A DNA stretch of 16,265 nucleotides, taken from an uncultured bacterium (GTDB lineage: Bacteria > Bacteroidota > Bacteroidia > Chitinophagales > Chitinophagaceae). Shown piece by piece: positions 7,461 through 14,044 of the stretch. The stretch covers positions 1-16,265 of the forward strand of contig CAJBPC010000295.1 in the NCBI GenBank assembly GCA_903957405.1, given 5' to 3'. Position 1 is the stretch's first letter, and the number at the start of each line of letters is the position of its first letter. The notes under the pieces are model-generated. The model was not told the origin of the DNA. It was given only the letters and a program-made list of their open reading frames with translations, and ran no database searches. Made by a program: the position numbers and the translations under genes.

Positions 7461-8108
7461 TTATGCGTACTTGATGATGATGGATTCGATGACATTACCT
7501 GCGTCTTCGCACTTGTCGGTAGCGATTTCCATGACCTGATAGATCTCTCTCATTTTCATCACCTCTTTGGCATCCGGTTCCTCTTCGAAGAGTCTTTCGA
7601 TGCACATGTCGAAGAGATCGTCAGCCTGGTTCTCGATGCTGTTGATCTTCACAAGGGATTCCGTCATCAGCCTGAGGTTCTTCATGTCTCGGAGTTCTTT
7701 GACGGCTTGATTCACATGTATCGTGCTTTGATGAATCAGTTCAGCGAACCGGTGCAGACCATCTTCTACCGGATGAATCTTATAGAAGTTGATCTTCTTG
7801 GCAGAGGCGAAGATGTAATCCGCGATGTCGTCAAGAGAGCTGGCCAGATAGTGGATGTCCTCCCTGTCGAAAGGAGTGATGAAGTTTCGGCCGAGTTCTG
7901 TGAATATGTTATGGGTCAGCTCGTCGTTTTCATGCTCAAGGTCTTCGATCTTGCTGATCAGTGCGGTCCTCTTATCGAATTCCGGTTCATCGACCACATC
8001 CCGGAGCACCCTTCCCATTTCCATAACCCGTTCGCTGACCTGTTCGAACAGACTGTAGAATATCCTGTCTTTGGGGAGAAACAGTTTTAGGAACGAGTTG
8101 GAAGCCAT
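7461..8108 (-). CDS. DUF47/PhoU-like phosphate transport regulator
   Basis: A 215-residue, all-helical cytoplasmic protein of the DUF47 (TIGR00153, PhoU-like) family, which accompanies PiT permeases and is thought to control phosphate uptake. The segment ITPFDREDIHYLASSLDDIADYI (about 77-99) holds the acidic metal-binding motif typical of the family. A second acidic helix, DADEVMKMREIYQ-like, lies near residues 175-190. The length is typical. ATG 8108 is supported by a perfect TAATTTTG box ending 14 nt before it. It is the first gene of an operon with the PiT gene and is divergent from the porin gene. Confidence 0.92.
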   Translation of the reverse strand: MASNSFLKLFLPKDRIFYSLFEQVSERVMEMGRVLRDVVDEPEFDKRTALISKIEDLEHENDELTHNIFTELGRNFITPFDREDIHYLASSLDDIADYIFASAKKINFYKIHPVEDGLHRFAELIHQSTIHVNQAVKELRDMKNLRLMTESLVKINSIENQADDLFDMCIERLFEEEPDAKEVMKMREIYQVMEIATDKCEDAGNVIESIIIKYA

Positions 8109-8122
8109 GGCATCATTTTTGG

Positions 8123-8130
8123 CAAAATTA
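8123..8130 (-). promoter_or_regulatory. -7 box of the DUF47-pit operon
   Basis: TAATTTTG on the minus strand is a perfect TAnnTTTG match 14 nt before the DUF47 ATG, implying a very short leader. No TTG is present 19-23 nt upstream (TTTA lies near that place). The same octamer serves the TonB receptor at 9640-9647. Confidence 0.55.
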
Positions 8131-8165
8131 GCTTTATTGACCTGTGATATTAAAGACCTGAATCA

Positions 8166-8194
8166 CTTAATAATTACTTAACATTGGGATTACA
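8166..8194 (+). promoter_or_regulatory. Putative Pho-box direct repeats before the porin
   Basis: CTTAATA (8166-8172), a 4-nt spacer, and CTTAACA (8177-8183) form a direct repeat with an 11-bp period. A weaker GATTACA (8188-8194) continues the phase. The TTAAYA cores agree with the TT(A/T/C)ACA hexamers of Bacillus PhoP boxes, and 15 of 18 bases match the proximal pair before the TonB receptor. The porin's own -7 box is not clear: TAACATTG at 8179-8186 overlaps the repeat. Confidence 0.45.
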
Positions 8195-8212
8195 ACATTG
8201 GAGGGTCGAGTC

Positions 8213-9546
8213 TTGGGTAAATTTCGTAAATACATTGGATATAATATTTTAGTTGGAATACTTCTTTTGTCATCCATGGATCTGCGTGGCCAGTTCCTGA
8301 TGGACATGTTAGATACGACCAAGGAAATGGGAAAGGGGTTCTTATCTATGTACAAGCGTTTCGACCATATACGCATGAGTGGATATATGCAACCACAGTA
8401 CCAGATCGCTTCGCGGGAAGGGGCTGCAGGGTACGGCGGGGGAATTTTTCGGAGTTCTCGAACAATCGTTTCATGCTTCGGCGCGGGAGGATCAGGTTTG
8501 ATTACGTCCGTTTTGACCAAACTGAACAACCGAAGCTTCAGTTTGTGTTTCAGTTCGATGGTACGGAACGCGGGGTGGTGATCCGTGATTTCTGGGGAAG
8601 GTACTGGGGGGGTAAGTCACGGATGTTTTATGTCACTACGGGTATGTTTGCCCGGCCATTTGGATACGAGGTGAATTTGTCTTCTGCCGATCGTGAGGCC
8701 CCTGAACGGGGACGGATGTCTCAGATTCTGATGAAGACAGAGCGTGATATTGGTTTCATGGGCAGTATTGAACCCAATCGGAGGAGCGGGCTTTTGAAAT
8801 ACCTTAAAATCGATGCCGGAATATTCAATGGACAGGGATTATCGGGAATGATGGAATTCGACCGGTATAAGGATTTCATTGGGCAGGTGATGATAAAACC
8901 TCTGAATGTTTCTTCCAAACTCAGTCTGGGTGGCGGTGTCAGTATGCTTTCAGGTGGTTTTCGTCAGTTTGCGAGTGCTGCCTGGCGGCTTAAAGTTAAT
9001 TCAGTTGATATCCCTTTTTATGAGAAGGATTCATTGACGAGCAGCATCGGAGACAAGTTGCCTCGGAAATATTTTGGGGTGAACGCACAAGCAAGATGGG
9101 ATCACGGATGGGGCAATACCCAGGTACGGGTTGAATGCTGGCAAGGCACGCAGACGGCATCAAAATACAGTTCGGAGACGCCGGGCACGCCTCAGTTCCT
9201 GCCAGACGGGTCGGCGGATGAAAATTTTGTCAGAGATTTCAACGGTGCATTCATACTTTTCCTGCAAGACCTGGGAAGCAAACGCCATCAGCTCGGCATC
9301 AAACTCGACTGGTATGATCCGAATCGGAGGGTGTCCGGCTTGCAGATCGGCAATGTTTCGACGAATCTTACTGCAGCAGATGTCAGGTACACCACTTTGG
9401 GTGGCGGTTATCTTTTTTACCCCAACGATAACCTAAAACTTACTTTATGGTATGATCTTATCCGAAATGAGCAAACAGGATTGACGAGCTTGAAAGAAGA
9501 CCTTCATGATGATTTATTCACGGCGAGGGTTCAATTCCGGTTTTGA
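8213..9546 (+). pseudogene. Phosphate-selective porin O/P family, interrupted by a one-base frameshift
   Basis: Joined across the shift, this would be a 444-residue outer-membrane beta-barrel of the porin O/P type. The first part (8213 to about 8440) has a signal peptide (residues 1-26, cleavage near LRG|Q) and then HIRMSGYMQPQYQ, the usual first strand. At the run of five G (8438-8442) the reading frame changes. The upstream frame continues as nonsense to 8581, while the other frame resumes with NFSEFSNNRFMLRRGRIRF and runs intact to 9546, ending in the beta-strand RVQFRF. One added G would restore a normal protein. Start: TTG 8213, 7 nt after GGAGGG (8200-8205); TTG 8198 is the alternative. 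An automated caller may list only 8473-9546 (357 residues, lacking the signal). Context is divergent from DUF47-pit and fits phosphate uptake. It may be a true mutation or a homopolymer error. Confidence 0.75.
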
Positions 9547-9568
9547 GCATGTGCATAAGTCCTACCGC

Positions 9569-9619
9569 CTTAACATTCCGGAAACAAACTGGTAATCTTC
9601 CCTTAATATTCAGTTAACA
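9569..9619 (+). promoter_or_regulatory. Putative five-repeat Pho-box array before the TonB receptor
   Basis: Five 7-mers start exactly every 11 bp: CTTAACA (9569), GGAAACA (9580), GGTAATC (9591), CTTAATA (9602) and GTTAACA (9613). Three carry the full TTAAYA core. Twenty nt separate the last repeat from the TAATTTTG -7 box, and no TTG -33 element is present, as expected for an activator-dependent promoter. The geometry (11-bp direct repeats) is that of PhoB/PhoP-family operators. The identity of the regulator is inferred. Confidence 0.55.
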
Positions 9620-9639
9620 GCGGCGTAATGACCGGATTC

Positions 9640-9647
9640 TAATTTTG
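9640..9647 (+). promoter_or_regulatory. -7 box of the TonB receptor-lipoprotein operon
   Basis: TAATTTTG is a perfect match to TAnnTTTG, 16 nt before ATG 9664. The position where TTG (-33) would be expected is occupied by the last TTAACA repeat. Confidence 0.6.
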
Positions 9648-9663
9648 TGGCAAATCAATTGTC

Positions 9664-12477
9664 ATGAGCGCTGCAATGTCTATTACATATCGGGTTATGC
9701 TATCCATACTGGGAAGCCTGATCTGTATCAACCTTTTTTCACAAACAGCGTTCCTGACCGGGAAAGTCATCAATAACAAGAACGAACCCATACCCGGCGC
9801 GTCTATTTTGGTCCAGGAGATAAACAAGATCGTCACTGCGGATGTGGAGGGGCATTTCAGGGTGAGTCTTGAAAAAGGAAAGAAGTATGGGTTACTGGTT
9901 TCCAGTACAGGATACAACAGCAAGTTGTTGTTGGACATGGAAGCCAATATGGACTCGGATGATTTGTTGACGGTGGTGCTTGAACCAAAGATCACCACGG
10001 GTGAAACCATCGTGATCCGTTCCACCCGCCGTCAGGAGAGTACGTCGGCCTTGCTTACATTCCAGCGCTCGAACAGTTCTCTTTCCAGTGGTCTTGCAGC
10101 GGATTTCATCCGCAGGACACCCGATAAGAACACCGGAGAGGTACTCAAGCGGGTCAGTGGGGCATCGATACAGGACAATCGTTTCGTGGTTGTCCGCGGA
10201 TTGTCGGATCGTTACAATTCCGCGATGCTCAACAATGCACTTCTTCCCAGCAGTGAACCCGATAAAAAAGCTTTCTCTTTCGATATGTTCCCTGCAGCGT
10301 TCATCGATAATATCATCATCCATAAAACAGCAACCCCTGAATTCACCGGAGAATTTTCCGGCGGATTGGTGCAGGTGAATACCCGTGACATACCGACAAA
10401 GAATATGATCAGTGTTGGTTTTGGCATCGGTTACAATACACAAGCAACGTTCAGGGATTTCACTTCAAATGCCCGGAACAGCCATGACTGGCTGGGATTC
10501 GATGATGGCACAAGAAATCTCCCGGCAGACTTTCCCGCGACAGCTCAGGAGTACCGTGCTTTGGGAAAGGACGCGGCCGGTGTACAAAAGCAGATCGAGC
10601 TCAGTCGTCAATTTCGTGGGGATGTATATGCACAAAACACATCTGATGCGGCCCCCATCTACAATTTCAATCTGACGTACGCACAATCACATAAGTTAAA
10701 AAACGGCGCTTCACTGGGAACATTGCTCGGTGTCAACTATCGAAATGCCAGACTGGTCTATCAAGTCGACAGGACATTCCATGAAGCGGATGGTTCTAAG
10801 GTGTTTGAGTACAAGGATGTGCAGAACCGATATCAGACGAATCTGGGTGTTATTGCCAATGTCAGCTATGTGAAAGGTCGTTCGAAAGTGTCATTTCGAA
10901 ATTTATTTAACCAGTTGTACGAAGATAATTATTACACACGGTCCGGTTACAATACGAACCGGTTGAATGATATCCGATTCAATTCCTCTTATCTCAACCA
11001 GCGCTCACTTTTCAGCTCTCAGCTGGAGGGAGAGCATCAGTTATCTTCGAAGGGGTTGCGCTTCAAATGGAATGGCAACGCTGCGTACAACCTCAAATCC
11101 CAGCCGGATCTGCGTACTGCCCTGTATGCTCGAACGATCAATAGCAGTCTGCCTTTTGAGATCGACCCGGATGATACGAGGCGTTTTTACAGCGACCTGA
11201 AAGATTACAGTGTTGGTGGCGGTGGGCAGTTCATTGTACCGATGGACTGGGGTACGAAAGACCGTCAGACCTTGAAATTCGGCGGGTCTAACCTGACGCG
11301 TTTCCGTGATTTTCGCAGCCGTATCTTTCGCTATAACATCACCAATTACAACTCATTTGTAGCGGCAAACGCCACGAAGCCGGTGGATCAGGCGTTCCTC
11401 CCTGAAAATATCGGGCAGCAGGGATACTATCTGGAGGAATTCACCAATAATGTCGACAGTTACTTTGGTATCTCCGTACTAAACTCAATGTATGGGATGC
11501 TCGATAATAAATTCGGGGACTTCCGGTTCATTTGGGGTGTACGCGCTGAAAACTTTCAGCAGCTTTTGACATCCAGAACACAGACAGGATATCGCAGTGT
11601 GCGGTTGACAGAGAAATGGGACATCCTTCCCTCCATAAATGTACTCATGAATCTCGGCGACCGTCAAAATCTGCGGGTTTCGGCCAGCCGCACGGTTGCG
11701 AGGCCGGAATTCAGAGAGATTGCGGAGTTTGCATTTTTTGACTATGAGATGAACTATGGCGTGAAGGGGGATACGCTGTTGAAGCGGTCTGCCGTCATGA
11801 ATTATGACCTTCGGTATGAATTCTATCCGAAAGCAGGCGAGTCCATCAGCATTGGTGGATTCTACAAGGACTTCACAGATCCTATTGAGTTGCGGTTGGA
11901 TCCTTCCAGCAATGCCGACTCCAGGAGATATTTCTATCAGAACGCGCTTCGGGCAAGGACGGTAGGCGTTGAGGTGGAGGTGCGAAAGGGCTTCGACTTC
12001 ATCTCCCCGATGTTGAAGAACTTCAGTTTCTTCGGTAATTACACCTATCTGCGTTCGGAGGTGGTCTTCAATGATCTGAATGCAGGCAATAAGGAAGTCA
12101 GTGCGGATCGTCCTTTGCAGGGGCAGTCACCATATCTGCTGAATGCGGGACTGCAATATTCATCCGCTGTTTTCAATGCATCGGTACTGTATAACCGCAT
12201 CGGTGAGCGCCTTGCCCTTGTTGGCAATGACGAATTCCCCAATGTGTATGAGCGGCCGAGGAATCTGTTGGATATGCAGGTCTCCGCCAAGGTTCTTGGT
12301 CAGCGCGGAGAGATAAAGCTTAACGTGTCTGACATCTTCAACAATGATATTTTCTTTTACGAGAACCTCGATGCTGCGACAAGGTACAATGGGCAGACGG
12401 ACAGGTTATTCAACCGATACAAGCCGGGAAGCACTTTTACGATCAGTTTTTCGTATGATTTCAAAGTAGGGAAGTAG
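9664..12477 (+). CDS. TonB-dependent outer-membrane receptor with N-terminal carboxypeptidase-regulatory-like domain
   Basis: A 937-residue outer-membrane active transporter powered by TonB. In order: a signal peptide (about 1-26, cleavage near FS|Q); a carboxypeptidase-regulatory-like beta-sandwich (about 29-107, with GKVINNKNEPIPGASI); a plug domain (about 140-245, with GEVLKRVSGASIQDNRFVVV and FTGEFSGGLVQVNT); and then a long beta-barrel ending in TFTISFSYDFKVGK. It lacks the SusC signature, and no susD follows, so it belongs to the non-SusC group. The next gene, 25 nt downstream, is a lipoprotein that probably works with it. The upstream Pho-like repeats and the DUF47-pit/porin neighbours suggest a phosphate or organophosphate substrate, but the protein sequence itself does not show one. 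ATG 9664 is used; ATG 9676 is possible. Confidence 0.9.
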   Translation: MSAAMSITYRVMLSILGSLICINLFSQTAFLTGKVINNKNEPIPGASILVQEINKIVTADVEGHFRVSLEKGKKYGLLVSSTGYNSKLLLDMEANMDSDDLLTVVLEPKITTGETIVIRSTRRQESTSALLTFQRSNSSLSSGLAADFIRRTPDKNTGEVLKRVSGASIQDNRFVVVRGLSDRYNSAMLNNALLPSSEPDKKAFSFDMFPAAFIDNIIIHKTATPEFTGEFSGGLVQVNTRDIPTKNMISVGFGIGYNTQATFRDFTSNARNSHDWLGFDDGTRNLPADFPATAQEYRALGKDAAGVQKQIELSRQFRGDVYAQNTSDAAPIYNFNLTYAQSHKLKNGASLGTLLGVNYRNARLVYQVDRTFHEADGSKVFEYKDVQNRYQTNLGVIANVSYVKGRSKVSFRNLFNQLYEDNYYTRSGYNTNRLNDIRFNSSYLNQRSLFSSQLEGEHQLSSKGLRFKWNGNAAYNLKSQPDLRTALYARTINSSLPFEIDPDDTRRFYSDLKDYSVGGGGQFIVPMDWGTKDRQTLKFGGSNLTRFRDFRSRIFRYNITNYNSFVAANATKPVDQAFLPENIGQQGYYLEEFTNNVDSYFGISVLNSMYGMLDNKFGDFRFIWGVRAENFQQLLTSRTQTGYRSVRLTEKWDILPSINVLMNLGDRQNLRVSASRTVARPEFREIAEFAFFDYEMNYGVKGDTLLKRSAVMNYDLRYEFYPKAGESISIGGFYKDFTDPIELRLDPSSNADSRRYFYQNALRARTVGVEVEVRKGFDFISPMLKNFSFFGNYTYLRSEVVFNDLNAGNKEVSADRPLQGQSPYLLNAGLQYSSAVFNASVLYNRIGERLALVGNDEFPNVYERPRNLLDMQVSAKVLGQRGEIKLNVSDIFNNDIFFYENLDAATRYNGQTDRLFNRYKPGSTFTISFSYDFKVGK

Positions 12478-12502
12478 TCAATAAATAAATAAATATAAGA
12501 TC

Positions 12503-13882
12503 ATGAAACGGATCATCATCGGAGTCCTCGCGATCACACTTCTGACGACGGGCTCTTGCATCAAAGTCGATTTCAACGAGACGATCAACAACACCGGAAC
12601 CGGAGGCACAGGCACCACTGATCCACAGGATCCCGCCACCAATGGGGGAGTGCTTCAGGGGATCTTTAGTAAGAGCTATTTTCTGCCCAAGGGCAAATAT
12701 GTATTGAAGGGATATGTATATGTCACGGAGGGCAACACATTGACGATTGCACCGGGCTGTGTTTTAGTGAGTGACATCACCGAGAAGGGAGCATTGATCA
12801 TCGAGCGCGGGGCGAAACTGATTGCCGACGGTCGATCTACGGATCCCATCGTTTTCACCAGCGGTAAGGCCATCGGCCAGCGTACCCCCGGTGACTGGGG
12901 CGGAATCATTTTGCTGGGGAAAGCGCCAACGAACCGTCCTCTTGATCCCGCACCGGTCATTGAAGGAGGCGTAGGCCGAAAATATGGCGGAACGGATCCC
13001 AATGACGAGAGTGGAATACTCAGATATGTGCGCATTGAATTCGCAGGCATTGCTGCGGAGCCAGGATCTGAGATCAACGGACTTACGTTGGGGGGTGTCG
13101 GTTCGGGTACGATCATTGAGAATGTGCAGGTATCCTTCGGCAACGATGATGCATTTGAGTTCTTTGGTGGCACGGTGAGTTGTAAAAACCTCATAGCGTT
13201 CGCGACAGCGGATGATGATTTTGATTTCGACTTTGGATATATTGGTAAGATCCAGTACGCCATTGCCTGCCGCAAGCCTGATTTTGTCGATGGCGGGGAT
13301 GCGGGGAACGGTGTCGAGTGCGACAATGACGGTTCGGGGTCGGGTGCGCTGCCTGTTACGCGTCCACAGCTGAGTAATTTTACTTTTGTCGGACCGAACA
13401 ACGCCACAGGAACAGCTGCCAATCATAATTTCGGAAACCGTTGGAGAAGGTCCACGCAATTTGTGCTCAGAAATTCCATCATGATGGGTTGGCAGAAGGC
13501 CGGTTTCTCGATGGAATCTGACAATACGCTCAAATCATATCATACTGATGGCACTTCTGAATTCAGAAACAACCTGGTACATGCCATTGCTGCGACGTAC
13601 AAATCCGGCAACCAGACGCTTGTGACGGATGCGCAGGTGAAGGCAAAGGCGGAGGCTGAAGGTTGCATCACGTACGGCAGTGCGGATGACATACAGCTTA
13701 CTTCCCCGTTGTATTCGGTCGCGCCGAATTTTTTACCCAAGGCAGGTTCACCTGCTTTGACAGGTGCCAGTTTCACAGGGATGAATGCATTTTTCACATC
13801 CGTCGCTTTCCGGGGTGCGATGGGAACCGTGAACTGGACCAATGGCTGGACCAATTGGGATCCTCAGAACAAGGCGTATTGA
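12503..13882 (+). CDS. Beta-helix-like outer-membrane lipoprotein, partner of the TonB receptor
   Basis: A 459-residue exported protein. The N-terminus (MKRIIIGVLAITLLTTGSC) is a lipoprotein signal with acylated Cys likely at residue 19. CIKVDFNE follows, whose acidic residues could favour surface export. A Gly/Thr-rich linker (about 30-48) leads into repeated short strands (GNTLTIAPGC, GALIIERGAKLIADG, DWGGIILLGKA, RYVRIEFAG, NGLTLGGVGSGTIIENVQV) typical of a right-handed parallel beta-helix. An acidic stretch, DDDFDFDFG (237-245), and NDDAFEFFGG (214-223) could bind metal. No enzyme motif is recognised, and it is not SusD-like. It shares an operon with the TonB receptor (25-nt gap, four AAAT-type repeats and no Shine-Dalgarno) and ends at a strong terminator. 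Similar proteins are sometimes misnamed multidrug transporters. A substrate-capturing role is inferred. Confidence 0.8.
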   Translation: MKRIIIGVLAITLLTTGSCIKVDFNETINNTGTGGTGTTDPQDPATNGGVLQGIFSKSYFLPKGKYVLKGYVYVTEGNTLTIAPGCVLVSDITEKGALIIERGAKLIADGRSTDPIVFTSGKAIGQRTPGDWGGIILLGKAPTNRPLDPAPVIEGGVGRKYGGTDPNDESGILRYVRIEFAGIAAEPGSEINGLTLGGVGSGTIIENVQVSFGNDDAFEFFGGTVSCKNLIAFATADDDFDFDFGYIGKIQYAIACRKPDFVDGGDAGNGVECDNDGSGSGALPVTRPQLSNFTFVGPNNATGTAANHNFGNRWRRSTQFVLRNSIMMGWQKAGFSMESDNTLKSYHTDGTSEFRNNLVHAIAATYKSGNQTLVTDAQVKAKAEAEGCITYGSADDIQLTSPLYSVAPNFLPKAGSPALTGASFTGMNAFFTSVAFRGAMGTVNWTNGWTNWDPQNKAY

Positions 13883-13906
13883 AAAATCCATACACACGAA
13901 GGCAAG

Positions 13907-13936
13907 CCGCTCCAATCATTGGAGCGGTTTTTTTTT
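13907..13936 (+). terminator. Rho-independent terminator after the lipoprotein gene
   Basis: CCGCTCCAA pairs perfectly with TTGGAGCGG around a TCA loop, followed by nine T. It begins 24 nt after the lipoprotein stop and separates this operon from the SusC gene. Confidence 0.92.
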
Positions 13937-13952
13937 GGAAACATGTCGGCTC

Positions 13953-14003
13953 GTTCACAAAACCTTAATGTTTTCATAAAGTCATGATAGTATTCTGTTC
14001 ACA
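13953..14003 (+). repeat. 11-bp-phased repeat-like segment upstream of the SusC gene
   Basis: GTTCACA occurs at 13953 and again at 13997, 44 bp (4 x 11) apart. CTTAATG (13964), CATAAAG (13975) and GATAGTA (13986) fall on the same 11-bp phase. This recalls the array before the TonB receptor, but the middle units match poorly and no good -7 box lies downstream, so a Pho-box call is tentative. Confidence 0.25.
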
Positions 14004-14044
14004 GTGCAATTAGACTTTTATCAAACAAACCAAAGCTCAAATTT

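Noticed and set aside
7446..8090. Long plus-strand open frame of 214 codons antisense to the DUF47 gene
   Set aside because: It mirrors the DUF47 coding sequence, has no recognisable domain, and lies opposite a well-supported operon gene.
8443..8581. Continuation of the first porin frame past the G5 tract as a separate small protein
   Set aside because: The sequence after the tract in that frame has no porin character, while the alternative frame matches the family; it is out-of-frame nonsense.
12479..12497. Short AAAT-type tandem repeat between the receptor and lipoprotein genes
   Set aside because: With only about four units in an AT-rich leader of a weak-Shine-Dalgarno organism, it is not evidence for phase variation by itself.
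12676..13422. 248-codon minus-strand open frame inside the lipoprotein gene
   Set aside because: It is low-complexity (Ser/Pro-rich) and fully nested in a gene with a clear signal peptide and strand repeats; it is a frame shadow.
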